DNA from: Typhlomys cinereus
Lineage: Eukaryota; Chordata; Mammalia; Rodentia; Platacanthomyidae
Length of the DNA stretch: 64,000 nt
Assembly: GCA_023101885.1 (NCBI GenBank)
Contig: JALPQD010000405.1
Coordinates: 1,492,722-1,556,721, forward strand
Direction: 5' to 3'
Translations under genes and position numbers: made by a program
Notes under the pieces: generated by a model
Seen by the model: only the letters and a program-made list of their open reading frames with translations
Databases searched by the model: none
What the model was told of the DNA's origin: nothing
In this document: piece by piece, positions 1 to 10,799 of the stretch
How positions within the stretch are numbered: position 1 is the stretch's first letter
Layout of the letters: each line of letters begins with the position of its first letter

Positions 1-134
1 TAGATCAAAAGTGGGAAAATAAAAATTGTAATAACATTCAACCGATAGGTCTTAGGGAAAATTTACATTCTAACAACTGAAAAGTCAAATTACTCTAACA
101 GCTGAAGCACAATTCTTTCATGAGATTCAAAGAT

Positions 135-350
135 GTGATCCAACCTGGGCCTTGTGGTGAAGGCCTACAATCTCATATACACCAAAGTCTTAGACAGGAG
201 GATCAAGAGTTCAAGGCCAACCTGAGCCACTTCATAAGACCAAGACCCAAAATAAAAAGCAAAAACAGGGCTGAGAATCTAGTTCAGTGGTAGAACATTC
301 TAACATGTGTGATGTCCTAGCTTGAACCCCTAGTATTAGGGTGGGGGTGG
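135..350 (+). mobile_element. B4-like composite SINE (B1 part plus ID part)
   Basis: A B1-like section ('ccttgtggtgaaggcctacaatc', 'agacaggaggatcaagagttcaaggccaacctgagcc') is followed by an ID-like section ('gaatctagttcagtggtagaacattc'). Confidence 0.7.
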
Positions 351-538
351 TTATAAGAACATAGTTGTTACCTGACAGGAAAAAAATGAATTCAAAGACA
401 GATAATTAAGTGTTTTAGTGTGAATTTTGAAGAGCATTCCAAGTATTGTTTGACATTTTTTGACTTCTTCAGTCTTTGAGTGAAATTTCACAATGTTTAC
501 AATTTAAGGGAAAATTGGATTAAAATTATTACAAAACT

Positions 539-817
539 GGGGCTGGAGAGGTGGCTCAGGGGTTAAGCCTCTGCCTTGCAGGCAGAAGGTCCTGAGTTTG
601 GATCCTAGACTCCCCATATAGATGCCTGGTGGCGGGGGCAGCCTGCATTTCTGGTCCCGGTAGGGCGGAGCCTGTGAATCCTGGGGCAGAATAAATAAGA
701 AGGAGGTGGAGGTGGTCCATGGTGGTTCCCAAATTTGTCCGTGGTTCTACATACACACATACATACACGCACAAACATGCATACATGCACAATTGAATAA
801 ATAATAAAGAAATAAAG
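539..817 (+). mobile_element. Young B2-like SINE, copy 1
   Basis: Has the family layout: a tRNA-like head starting ggggctggagaggtggctcag (pol III A box) and a B-box-like 'gagtttggatcc', a GC-rich body, 'ccatggtggttcccaaatt', an internal CA/CATA tract, then 'aattgaataaataataaa' with AATAAA. Near-identical 13-bp direct repeats (attattacaaaac / attgttacaaaac) flank it at 525-537 and 819-831. Confidence 0.9.
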
Positions 818-897
818 AATTGTTACAAAACCATGTTTCATCCTAGTAATAATATTCATCTATATTTAATCTGTTACAATCCTTTTGTTTGTCTTTT

Positions 898-962
898 AGT
901 ACTGAGGTTTTAAGATAGCACCTCATGTATGCGATGCTCTTCCACTGAGCTGTGTCTCCACT
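898..962 (-). mobile_element. ID-type SINE fragment, antisense
   Basis: 'gtactgaggttttaag', 'tgcgatgctcttccactgagctgtgtctcc' follow the ID complement. A (TG)n tract follows. Confidence 0.55.
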
Positions 963-993
963 AAACTCTTTGTGTATGAATGTGTATGTATGA

Positions 994-995
<2 letters not shown>

Positions 996-1040
<45 letters not shown>
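996..1040. repeat. (TG)n microsatellite
   Basis: An uninterrupted TG run of about 45 bp beside an ID fragment. Confidence 0.95.
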
Positions 1041-1042
<2 letters not shown>

Positions 1043-1129
1043 TGTGATGGTTAAAGGCTTTTTTTTTTCCCCTGAGGTAGCTGTCTCCCGGCCATTATCC
1101 CTTCTTAAAAGTCCTTTAAGTCACCATGT

Positions 1130-1565
1130 CTAAGTATGGTGACCCGTGAAGCTGTCCTGGGTCTGAACAATGCGAAAGGCAGGACAAAAGAACACAGAGA
1201 GAAAGAAATAGAGAGAAAAGTTGCACCCATACAGGTGGGGAAAAGTCCACCACCCTCCCAGAGGGAGAACGGTGAAAATCTATTATGTGTCCTGTCAGAC
1301 TTTATTTATACACAGGGGACAATCAGCGGCCTGGGAAATCCACATGCAAATCCATGTTACAGGACTTCTGATTGGCGGGGAGGAGAACGCTCCTAGTTTC
1401 CAGTGCATGCTTAGACGGCCAACCTGAGAGCCAGAGAATCAACATTCTTGATATCTAGCCTGGACCAGAGAGAGAGAGTCAATATGGGAGACACTTCCAG
1501 AATAAACAGAAAACCACAGCCTTTTCCTTTAAGGGGCTCTAGAAAATGTCAGGGGATTAGATGCC
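1130..1565 (-). mobile_element. Possible retroviral solo LTR
   Basis: The complement contains 'gtgtataaataaagtctgacagg' (TATA-like and AATAAA), followed by a pyrimidine-rich segment and an end near 'cacgggtcacca'. The layout resembles an ERVK-class LTR, but I found no convincing target-site duplication. No gag, pol or env sequence is present. Confidence 0.4.
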
Positions 1566-1640
1566 AGTAAGTTTCTATTTTCCATGGGAAACTGGTGATT
1601 TTAACTCCTCTCAACTTCCATGCTTTTTTTTTTTTTTTCA

Positions 1641-2070
1641 ATCAAGGTGTCATAGTTAGGCAGAGGTGTCAACTTGACAGTTGAGGGTTTGAGCTCTGGG
1701 CACATTTGTTGAGAATTACTGGTTGAGTTGAGCCCAGAGCAAACCTGCAAGAGATTGTCTAGCTGACAGGGAAGGCCCAGCCCATGGTGGGTGGGACTAG
1801 GCTCTGGAATAAAATACTGAGAGCTGGTTGAGAAAGTTGGCATCCTTGTGTACACTTGGCCAGACATGCTGGTCTGGCAAGTAAGGATTGTCCCTCTTTC
1901 AGCCATTATGTAAAGATGGTGTGGCCAGTTCCCTTGGCCCTGGTGTTGGTGTGAGCCCCCCTGCAAAGTTGGATGAGGAACTGTAACCAGTCTAGAGTAA
2001 CAAAATAAGCCCCCTGTTCCCTGAAGCCATTTGATGGTGATTGATCAGCAGCCCTCCAGCAAACTGCAAC
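1641..2070 (+). mobile_element. 430-bp repeat family, complete copy
   Basis: Begins 'aaggtgtcatagttaggcag' with the near-palindrome tgtcaacttgacag, and ends 'ccatttgatggtgattgatcagcagcc'. It is similar along its whole length to the complement of 30605-31003. No poly(A) tail or clear LTR structure is seen. It may relate to rodent hAT-type non-autonomous elements such as URR1, but I cannot confirm that. Confidence 0.75.
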
Positions 2071-2129
2071 CCAAGGAATGAGATTTCCTTTCCAGCAGGT
2101 GGCATCCCAAACACCACTTTCCGCTAGAT

Positions 2130-2262
2130 GACTTACATGATGGTACTTGTGTAGAGGTCAGAGAACAACCTTGGATTTACCTTGCAGGACCCTGGTTTGA
2201 ACTCAGATCATCAGGTTTAGACATAAGCACTGTTATCCACTGAGCCCTCTTGCTGGCCCATA
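2130..2262 (-). mobile_element. B2/B3-type SINE fragment, antisense
   Basis: 'gtgtagaggtcagagaacaacc', 'gtttgaactcagatcatcagg' and 'ccactgagccctcttgctggccc' follow the antisense B3 pattern. Confidence 0.65.
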
Positions 2263-2264
2263 AA

Positions 2265-2790
2265 CCAATTTTTCAAAGAGGCTAACCTGACTGACTAATC
2301 TTTTCCTTTTAATAGTAATTATTTACCAAAAATCTCAATAGACTTTATAAGCCTTTAGTCAACTATCTGCTTCAATTTACTACATAATTGTAATGAAAAC
2401 TTAATTCAGAGGTTAATGATTATAGAAAAAATTACAATTTCTTTATATATTTATATTGACAAATTATTTCCAAGGTAAAAATATTTAACATGCAGCTACA
2501 ACTCTATGAGGCAAGTAGAATGATGTGTAAACTCAAGAGGAAAGAGAAATGGTATAAAACATCTGACTGCGAAAGAAGAGACAGATTCTTGAAGTTACAG
2601 TGGAAGAGAAGGAAACAAGTGTCAATCATGTCAGAGAAATCAGTCCTGAGAGATCTAGTGCTTGGCAGAAAGACTATGGTCAGCAATGATGAAACTTACC
2701 AAAGATGAAGGTCTTTCTGTTTCAATTTTATTATACAGGGCACATAAAGCCATTTTCATGAATGCATAAGATGTGTCCTGAGCATGTCCC
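2265..2790. other. Unique AT-rich stretch
   Basis: No repeat or gene recognised. A 72-codon frame at 2490-2708 has neither splice-site support nor similarity I recognise. Confidence 0.4.
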
Positions 2791-2923
2791 ATCATGCCTT
2801 TCTGACTCGTTGTTTCTCCCTTTCTCCACTTCTGGACACTTTGTTCCCTGATGGTTTCACTTCTCTTTTGACTGGGCAGATCTTAAATGTTCTCTCTACA
2901 TAGAAGCATACCAACGCGCACGC

Positions 2924-2947
2924 GCGCACGCGCACACACATACACAC

Positions 2948-2993
<46 letters not shown>
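2924..2993. repeat. (CA)n microsatellite with CG-rich start
   Basis: 'gcgcacgcgcgcacgcgc' passes into a CA run. Alternating purine-pyrimidine throughout, which favours Z-DNA. Confidence 0.93.
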
Positions 2994-2995
<2 letters not shown>

Positions 2996-3084
2996 CTCAG
3001 TTGGGGTATGGATTTGTTCATTAGGATCATAGCAACTATTTCAAATCCTCAACATCAGTGATTCGGACATGACATCTGCACACC

Positions 3085-3185
3085 TGGACTCCAGCCTTCT
3101 GAGTAGAAGGCCGAGGCAGGAAGACACAAGGTCAGCCTGGGCTACACAGTGAGAGCCTGTGCCCATAAGCAAACAAATCAATGAA
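3085..3185 (+). mobile_element. B1 SINE fragment
   Basis: 'ctggactccagccttctgagtagaaggccgaggcaggaagacacaaggtcagcctgggctacacagtgag' follows B1. Confidence 0.68.
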
Positions 3186-3468
3186 AAAACATCTTGTAGG
3201 AAAAAGTGAAGGGAACATCGAGTTACTGAAGTACCTGAATGCTACTGGACACATTTAGAACAGCATCATGGTAACCATTTATTTTAAAATATCCATATTT
3301 ATAATCAACCAGACATTATCTCCTTGAAGACGGCTAAATGTACCTTAACACCTCTCCACCCCTCGTGTGGCCATTAGTAGGTCGACTGCGCCCCAGTGGA
3401 TGTGTCATATCCGTGTACATATGGGCAGCACTAACCAGATTTGGCTACTTTAGAAGAAAAGGAGGAGG

Positions 3469-3734
3469 GGGGCTGGAGAGGTGGCTCAGGGGTTAAGCCT
3501 ACGCCTTGCAGGCAGAAGGTCCTGAGTTCGGATCCCAGATCCCACGTATAGACGCCAGGCGGAAGCGGGGGCGGCCTGCGTTTCTGGTCCTGGTAGGGCG
3601 GAGCCTGTGAATCCCGGGGCAGAGTAAACAAGAAGGACGTGGAGGTGGTCCATGGTGGTTCCTGAATTTGTCCGTGGTTCTACGTGCACACACACACACA
3701 ATTGAATAAATAATCATTTAAAAATTAAAAAATA
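3469..3734 (+). mobile_element. Young B2-like SINE, copy 2
   Basis: Full-length copy with a short CA run and the attgaataaataat tail, followed by an A-rich segment that passes into a GGA-rich purine tract. Confidence 0.9.
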
Positions 3735-4644
3735 AGAGAAGAGGAGAGAGCAGAGGAGGGAGAGGAGGAAGAAGAGAGGGGGAAGGGAGAGGAGGAAGAG
3801 AGGAAGAAGAAGTAGGGAGACAGACATTTTGGGAGTGGTGGGGAAGTAGGAGAGTGGTGGGTAGATATGACCAAAATATATGCATGAGATCTTGAATTTC
3901 TGATCCTGCTGACTGTGTCTTCCAAGTACTGAGATTGCAAGCACGGGTGATCCTATATCATAAAGTGCTTCATACAGTGTCCGAGACAAAATCCATGGCA
4001 GATGGATAGCCAGATAGCAACCTCAGAAAGCGTTATACAGAAAAGCGTAGAGGAGGAAGCCAGCTCCAGCAGGAATCAAGACACCTCCAGGTACTTGTTC
4101 AGTAAGACTTGGGAGAAGGGGCTCTTCAGCATCCTGATTAGTCTGCCTCCAATGGCGGCCATAACCATTTCTAGATTTCTACTCATGTTTCAGACTTCTT
4201 GGGGGGGGGTAGGCCAGCCTCGGGTTGAAGCGTACCCTGTGTAATTAGCCACTGCAACGAAGCATAATCACATAACACAGAAATAACTGGTGTGGGACTA
4301 TTCCTGAGGATTGGGGCTGGATTAGACAAGGAGGATGTAGCACTGGGGGCTGGAAGCTGCTCCAACTGGGATCCACCAAAGAATGCCTTAGTGAGAAAAG
4401 AGGCAGGAACAAAAGGCAGACTGCAAAGGGAAGGTGACTTTTAAGAACTTAGCCATAAAAAAAAAAAAAAAGAAGCTTAGCCATGATGGGCAAGGGAGAA
4501 AGAAAATGGTAACAGGTGGGAGGTTGGGCTGATGGAAAGTCATCAGTAGTGAAAACAATGGGACATTCCAGACATGATCCAGCATCCCCTCCCCCTCCCC
4601 CTCCTGGCCCAATGCATTTGAGAGTCTGGGCTTAAAATATACCT

Positions 4645-4805
4645 GTAATGGGGCAGGTGGAATCAGCATTCTCACAAACATGATGATCTGAGCTCAATTC
4701 CCGGAAGCCCACATGGTGGAAGGAGAGAACTGACTCCCAAAACTAGTCCTCTGACTTTCAACTTCCACCTGTGCAACATGCCAGAAGCCTCGGTGTGTCA
4801 TGGGG
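4645..4805 (+). mobile_element. B2-related SINE fragment
   Basis: 'gagctcaattcccggaagcccacatggtggaaggagagaactgactcc' and 'ctctgactttcaacttccacctg' match the mouse B2 body pattern. Confidence 0.65.
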
Positions 4806-4849
4806 GAATAGCAAAGATGCCAGGTCAAAGGAGACTTGGATTTCTTCAT

Positions 4850-5010
4850 AGACATATATGTGATTTTGGGCAAGTTTCTTAGGTTCTACAAACCTCAACT
4901 TTCTCATATATAAAATGAGGATATTAAGAATCATGGCACGATCAAATTATAAGACATGAAAATCTCTTTTGTAAACTGTCCAGAGGTAAATACACAGCAC
5001 CACGTGGCAT
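4850..5010 (+). mobile_element. MIR SINE
   Basis: 'gattttgggcaagtttcttagg', 'cctcaactttctcatatataaaatgagga' and 'attaagaatcatgg' follow the MIR core in order. Confidence 0.7.
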
Positions 5011-5149
5011 GAATACACGCATGTGCTCGGGCAATACCGTTCACGCCCATCAGGGATTCCATGCACTGGTTAATCTAATCATATTTTTGTTGTGGAGAAC
5101 AGAGCTTTGAGCTACAATAATGATAACAATCTTTTAACCAGACAGTCCA

Positions 5150-5265
5150 ACTTCATCCAAAATAAGCTGATGCTCAGAATGCCGAGTGACTATCCAGGTC
5201 ACACAGCGGGTGACAGATCAGGCCTGGACCAACGTCTAACCTTCCGTTCATTCTCTGTGCTGGGC
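5150..5265 (-). mobile_element. MIR-like fragment
   Basis: 'atccaggtcacacagcgggtgacagatcaggcctggacc' is the antisense MIR pattern. A 104-codon frame spanning 5092-5406 runs through it and is not considered a gene. Confidence 0.5.
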
Positions 5266-5925
5266 TTCTATCAGTATATGATTTATATGTGGAAGAATAA
5301 CATGTTATTTCGAATATATCATGGTGATTCTGCCCATTCATCTTTCCACTATAGTGACATTTTTCCTCTCTTAGCGAAGGGAGGTCTAGACTGTACTTTC
5401 AAATAGGCAGAGGAGCTCCTGTTGGATTGCAGCATGCTAAGATCAGAATGTGGGGATGAAGAGATTCCCGAGGGGAATGGCCTGTGAAGGGCCTACAGCA
5501 ACCTCAACATATGTATCCTTGGGGAGCACAGGTCTGAATCTTGGCAGGGTCAACATGGGAGCTTAACCTTTTAAGACAGATAAATTGAGTTCTTGGAATG
5601 TCCCTGTTTAGTGGACTCATGGGGTCTCCCGGATGAGCCCCCACTAAATGAAGCTTGGTCTGCTTTCCATCAACTTTACACTGTCTCAAGATAATCTCTG
5701 GCTGGGTCTCCACAAATCCAAAGCCAGTCATAGGGAGTTCAGTCCGGCAACTCTTAATCTGCCGGGGAAGAACTGCCTGCGGTCACGGCAGCATTACTTA
5801 CCATGCTGATGGTCCTGCGGGTGAAACCTCCCACACCTCCAAAAATTCAGACAGACTTAAGTCCTGAGGCTTTTGCAGGAGTTTACTGTAAAGCCAATGA
5901 TTATGATTGCTTTCTTAGAATCTAA
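5265..5925. other. Unique stretch without a recognised gene
   Basis: Ordinary intergenic sequence between a MIR fragment and a B1. Several 60-75-codon frames overlap on both strands with no sign of coding. Confidence 0.4.
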
Positions 5926-5929
5926 GGAT

Positions 5930-6060
5930 CGTCTAGGCATGGTACCACACACCTGTAATTCCAGAATTCTAGAGACTGAGACAGGAGGATCACAAGTTCA
6001 AAGCCAGCCTGGCCCTTATGGCAAGACCTGTCTGTCTGTCTGCTGTCTTTGGCTCTCATC
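5930..6060 (+). mobile_element. B1 SINE
   Basis: 'gtctaggcatggtaccacacacctgtaattccag', 'gagacaggaggatcacaagttcaaagccagcctggcc' match B1. A (GA)n tract follows at 6121-6162. Confidence 0.82.
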
Positions 6061-6189
6061 TCAGTATCCATAGCACTCAATAAAGCATGCAAAAGCCTAG
6101 AGTCAAGCCCTTACACAAAAGAGAAAGAGAGAGAGGGAGAGAGAGAGAGAGAGAGAGAGAGAAATAATCCAAACACAGCAGAGGTGTAA

Positions 6190-6348
6190 TTTTTGAAAAA
6201 TAACATTTTGAAAGACATTTGTTCTAAACTTGATTGTGGTGATGTTTACACCACTCTGAACGTACTAAAATCATTGAATTGTACTTTAAACAGGTGAATA
6301 ATATATTATGAGTTATATCTCAGGAAAACTGTTTAAGAAATAAACTCA
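6190..6348 (+). mobile_element. Old LINE-1 3' end (L1M)
   Basis: 'gattgtggtgatgtttacaccactctgaacgtactaaaatcattgaattgtactttaaacaggtgaat' is a conserved motif of old mammalian L1 3' ends. Confidence 0.72.
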
Positions 6349-6534
6349 GATGTTGAAATCCCTCTGGTTTCATACACAGACACATGTAGTGGGAAGTGGA
6401 GGTCTTGTTTCTTGTCTGGACTTGAAAGTTTAAGGTCCTGAAAGTCAAGATTTCCTATACATAGAAGGGACACCTAGAATTGCCTACAAATGCTCTAAAA
6501 CTTAAATAGAAGGGAAATACATCTAGACTAATTT

Positions 6535-6768
6535 GTGCGTGTGGTGTGTGTGTGTGTGTGTGTGTGTGTGCAACAGAACTTTTGAGTGTATGTGCCTATG
6601 GAGATGCAAGGGTAACTTAGGAATGAACCTACATTAATCTGCCTTCTTATTGCTTTACAGTCCACTGCCATTTCTATCCAACATTGTAACATGGGATCTG
6701 TGGATCTGAACTCAGGACTTCTTACTTGCAAGACAAAGGCTTTAACCCCAAGCCACTTCCCCCAGCCC
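6535..6768 (-). mobile_element. B2-related SINE, antisense
   Basis: TG run, 'tgtgcctatggagatgcaaggg', 'ggatctgaactcagg' (B-box complement) and terminal 'aagccacttcccccagccc'. Confidence 0.68.
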
Positions 6769-6769
6769 A

Positions 6770-7545
6770 TACCTAGACTAATTTTTAAGACACCATCAAA
6801 CAATGGATTATAAAAGCGAATATAACTATAAAGCCGAAATGTTCTGCGCTGGACTTTTTGAGATCGTTCAAACCATCCTGACACTCAGCGAAAACTGGAA
6901 TTTGCATGGTCTTTAGCAGTGTCTGCTTTAGGATTGCTTTTAGCAATGGAGCCTAATCTGCTTATTAGAAATAAAGTGATTTTGATATATCTTTTGCTTC
7001 AGCTGGGGGAGTAAACACATTGCCACATTAATAGTCACATCCTTACAGAAATTGAAAACTTGTGCTCAAGTTGTGGTGGTTTGCAGAAATAAAAACATGT
7101 AGCGGGTTTTCTGAATCCTGTTGCCATTCATTTGCTCTACAGAATAACCAGATTTCTATCAGCCTGTACAATGACCAATAGCTCCATCATAAAAGGAGAC
7201 CTTACTTACACAACATTGAGACATAGCCCATTTGTACCTGATAAATGCCTGAACCTGTAAACTTTGAACCCTCCTTGGCCTTTGTTGCTTCTGACCTTGC
7301 TTCAATGACTAATGTCCTTTTAACAACTCTAGGCCACAGAAAGCAGCGTGTTCACTACGTGCCGATTCTTTAGTTAGTTGAGTTTAGTTTGTTTGAACAC
7401 AAAACTGCTAACAGTATACGCCCTTGTGTGTAGCTGGAGCACTTTTATTCAGATACTCTATTAAATATCAGGAGTTTGCAGGTTATGAATTTTTGAGATA
7501 CATACTTTTTATTTTTTAAAGTTGTCAAGTGTCTTTGGGATTTGG
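6770..7545. other. Unique stretch without a recognised gene
   Basis: AT-rich, with no SINE recognised. 'ccttttaacaactctaggccacag' and neighbours do not match anything I know. Confidence 0.4.
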
Positions 7546-7702
7546 CCTTCTTTTTTGTTTGTTTTTGCTTTTTTTAATATTGTTGTTGTTTTGAGATTGA
7601 ATCTAATTATATAGCATAAGCTATTATAAATTTTTCAGTAGTACTCCTGCCTCAACCACTAGAATGTTGGGATTACAGACACGTGCCACCATGTATAGCT
7701 GG
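7545..7702 (-). mobile_element. B1 SINE, antisense
   Basis: T-rich start, 'actcctgcctcaaccactagaatgttgggattacagacacgtgccacca' is the B1 complement. A CCTT-rich tract follows directly. Confidence 0.75.
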
Positions 7703-7943
7703 TTCCTTCCTTCCCTCCTCCCTTCCTTCTCTTCCCTTCCCCTTTCTCCCTCTCTCCCCCTCCCCCCACCTTCCTCCCTCCCTCTCTTCTTTCCTCTCTC
7801 CTTCCCTCCGTCCCTGTCTTCCTTCCTTCCTTCCTTCCTTCCTTCCTTCCTTCCTTCCTTCCTTCCTTCCTTCCTTCCTCCCTCCCTCCCTTCCTCCCTC
7901 CCTCCCTCCCACCTTCCCCCCTCCCTCCCTCCCTTTCTTTTTG
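7700..7943. repeat. Pyrimidine-only tract with (CCTT)n core
   Basis: About 240 bp of almost pure C and T on the + strand. A regular CCTT run spans about 7820-7878; CCCT and CCTC variants flank it. It directly follows a B1 element and gives long meaningless open frames (LPSFLPSF) on both strands. Confidence 0.95.
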
Positions 7944-8127
7944 TTTCCGAAGACTACCAACAGCCTGTTCATACAACTCATTCATCATCTGTGGATAAGT
8001 GTGATTTCACACACCTTTTAGTTATTGCAGCTTTAGCAATGCTTCATAGAATTTGGTGCTATGCTGCCATTCTCATCCAGGTTGTGACAGCATCCTCTCC
8101 CAGTTCTGTGCACTATTAAAATCAAAA

Positions 8128-8215
8128 CCTCCAGGGGATATAGCTCAGTGGTAGAGTGTGCCTGACAGTAAGCAAGGCCCTGGTTCATTGCCTTGCCCTC
8201 TCCTTCCCCAAAGAA
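8128..8215 (+). mobile_element. ID SINE
   Basis: 'ccaggggatatagctcagtggtagagtgtgcctgac' and 'gcaaggccctggttcattgcc' match the tRNA-Ala-derived ID element. Confidence 0.82.
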
Positions 8216-8346
8216 AACACACAAACAAAAGCTTGAGTATCAAAGGAGTGTAATTGCTGGAAGTCAACAGAATCTGCTTTGGGAACTGGGCAAAACGTAG
8301 GTTGGAGATTTTTTTTAACTAACACCACTATAGAAATGGTGAAATT

Positions 8347-8630
8347 GGAGCTAGAGAGGTGGCTCAGGGGTTAAGCCTCCACCTTGCAGACAGAAGGTCC
8401 TGAGTTCGGATCCCAGATCCCACGTATAGACGCGGGTAGAAGCAGGGGCGGCCTGTGTTTTTGGTCCTGGTAGGGCAGAACCTGTGAATCCCGGGGCAGA
8501 GTAAACAAGGAGGAGGTGGAGGTGTCCATGGTGGTTCCCGAATTTGTCCGTGGTTCTACACACACACATATACACATACATACACACATGCGCACATACA
8601 TACGCACACAATTGAATAAATAAAAAAAAG
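8347..8630 (+). mobile_element. Young B2-like SINE, copy 3
   Basis: Full-length copy with perfect 14-bp target-site duplications, gaaatggtgaaatt at 8333-8346 and 8631-8644, so the insertion boundaries are exact. Confidence 0.93.
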
Positions 8631-8761
8631 GAAATGGTGAAATTATTGCCTTTTTTTTCATTGGTTTGATACTAACTTTGAAAACAAGGGCCAAAAAGAA
8701 AACACGCACAGGGATAGCCGAGACAGTCCCGCCCGTAAAGCGGCTTCTCTGACCCTTCTTG

Positions 8762-8876
8762 GATTCTTGAAGTCCACATGGTGGAAGGAGAGAACTGACT
8801 TCGGAAAGTTGTCCTCTAACCTCCACCTGGATACCATGGGTACATGCCTTCTCTCTCTCTCTCTCTCTCTCTTTCG

Positions 8877-8909
<33 letters not shown>

Positions 8910-8935
8910 ATAAATAAATAAATAAATAAATAATA
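8762..8935 (+). mobile_element. B2 body fragment with (CT)n and AAATA tail
   Basis: 'agtccacatggtggaaggagagaactgac' and 'gttgtcctctaacctccacctgg' are followed by a CT-rich tract at 8849-8909 and (AAAT)n at 8912-8932. Confidence 0.7.
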
Positions 8936-8956
8936 TTTTTTAAAAGAAAGAGAACA

Positions 8957-9138
8957 AGAGCTAGAGAGATGGCTCATGGTCCCCATGTAAAAACACTAGG
9001 CAGAAATAATGGTGGCCTGCTCTTCCCACCCTGATGGGCAGAGGCTGGGAAATCCCAGAGTGAAGCAAGAAGGAGATAGAAGAAATCCAGGATGATTCCC
9101 AAAGTCACCCTTGATCCTCCATAGGGACTCATTGTGCC

Positions 9139-9207
<69 letters not shown>

Positions 9208-9240
9208 GCACATGCTAAATAAATAAATAAATAAATACAA
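8957..9240 (+). mobile_element. Older B2-related SINE with CT/CA tract
   Basis: A-box 'gagatggctcatgg', body 'aggctgggaaatcccagagtgaagcaagaagg', then CT and CA runs (9139-9204) and 'aaataaataaataaata'. It belongs to an older subfamily distinguished by the 'gggaaatcccagagcaaagcaagaagg' body. Confidence 0.8.
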
Positions 9241-9379
9241 GAAAAAAAGTAAGGGAGAGAGAAAGACAGAGAGAGAAAGAGAGAGAGGAGAAGACATTGA
9301 TTCTTCTGGCTTACAAAATGTTTTATGAGTCCAATGTCCCCTGAGAAAGTTCATAGGAAATAAATTAAAAGTCTTTAGC

Positions 9380-10400
9380 AACTTGCTTGGTATACATCAT
9401 TGCTCCTGGGGTGGGGGGGACATCTGCAACTCTTAACAATGGATATATTTAATAGAATTTTCTTATGACTTTGGTTAAAAAGTGAAAAGCTTTTCTTGTC
9501 TAGGAGGCGGGGATGGAAGCACAGTTTGGTTTTAAGGGTCTTGTCTGCCATAAAATCAAGAGAAAGTTACATCGGCATCACAAACAAGGCATTTCCTACC
9601 GCATCCAAGACCCACACCACCGTATGGAGAGTTTCGGTTCAGCAATTTACATAAAATATCACTACAGTTAAGGATTTTCTCTTTTTTTTCCTTAATGGCT
9701 CCAAGGTTAAAGTTGAAAATACCAACTGGATGCCGTGTAGAGATGTGGCCATACTGAATGTCATTTCTACATTTTCCACTAAATCATCTCATTATCCATA
9801 ACAATAATCTGCTTTGACTTTACAAATCATTTTGCTCTGTTAAACTTAAGGAAGTCTGGTTTCATTTGCTATCTACATCTGTATTCGCCTATTCTTTTTA
9901 TAGATTTTTTTAAACGAGTTATCGGTAGAATCTTCCTTCACTCAAACATAAGCGAAAGTTTTATCTATCTTGAGATATCCCCGAAGTAATTTATTGCTGG
10001 GGAAACAAAACCTCTTGTCTCAAAGTATATTTCTTCCCGACAGCTGTGGTATGTCAGGAAAAGCACCGAGCCTAGATGTTCTGGACGGCAATCAACCATT
10101 CTTAATAGGAAATTTTACAGACTTTTAATAAGATAGCCTCAAATAATTTATGGGGAAAGGTTTTGAAGTGAAGAGGCATTGTTTGGCAATATGTTCTTCC
10201 TCTAATCTCAGGAAATTTAAATAAAAGAGTACTCATTTCCTCTGAACTCAGCAGTTCTCCTTTAAAAAAAAAATTTAAGGAAAACGACCTGCTATGACAC
10301 TCTCAAGCCATGGCTTACATGCTCCGAACAAAATTGCGCTAATGCAAATAAACAAACAAATACTCCTGGGCTAGTTTCATCATAGACTTGCTTGTTAAAA
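9380..10400. other. Repeat-poor island, candidate conserved non-coding DNA
   Basis: No SINE, LINE or long simple repeat is recognisable between the SINE ending at 9240 and the B2-like remnant near 10,410, apart from short A/T runs. No open frame of note. The text is AT-rich with scattered CpGs such as 'aacgagttatcgg' and 'cataagcgaaag'. Confidence 0.45.
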
Positions 10401-10582
10401 ATTTCTATTAAAGAACCCCCGGGGAGGGGGGAAAGGTGTAGATAAGTGCTTGTCTTATAAGTTCGAGGACCTGTATTCAGATCCCCAGAGTCTATGTTAA
10501 AAAAAAAAAAACAAAACAGGAACAGCATAATGTATATTTATAATCCTAGCATGGGAAGACAGAGACAGGAAGATCCTGGGTT

Positions 10583-10616
10583 GGTTTTTTGTTGTTGTTG
10601 TTGTTGTTGTTGTTTT
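10583..10616. repeat. (TTG)n trinucleotide run
   Basis: Eight to nine TTG units, 'gttgttgttgttgttgttgttgtt', inside an old B2/ID-like stretch. Confidence 0.9.
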
Positions 10617-10734
10617 TGTCACCTGTCTAAACAGATGACTCTTAGGTCTTAGAGAGAGTTGATCTATCTCAAAAAATATGAGTAAGGGGCAACTGAAGAA
10701 GGCACCCAGTGTCAATCTCTGGCTTCCAAATAAG

Positions 10735-10735
<1 letters not shown>

Positions 10736-10772
<37 letters not shown>
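10736..10772. repeat. (CA)n microsatellite
   Basis: A CA run of about 35 bp at the end of a diverged B2-like SINE that begins near 10,410. Confidence 0.93.
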
Positions 10773-10776
<4 letters not shown>

Positions 10777-10799
10777 TGCATGATACATGCACACACAAA

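Noticed and set aside
556..859. Many 60-100-codon frames with [10 protein letters not shown] or RTTDKFGNHHG text
   Set aside because: All are translations of the young B2-like SINE.
1136..1427. Possible retroviral coding sequence beside the LTR-like piece
   Set aside because: The 86- and 68-codon frames show no gag, pol or env features; at most a solo LTR is present.
5092..5406. 104-codon frame
   Set aside because: It runs through a MIR-like fragment, with no domain, signal or splice context.
7659..8119. Ser/Pro/Leu-rich frames (about 100-150 codons)
   Set aside because: Translation of the CCTT microsatellite.
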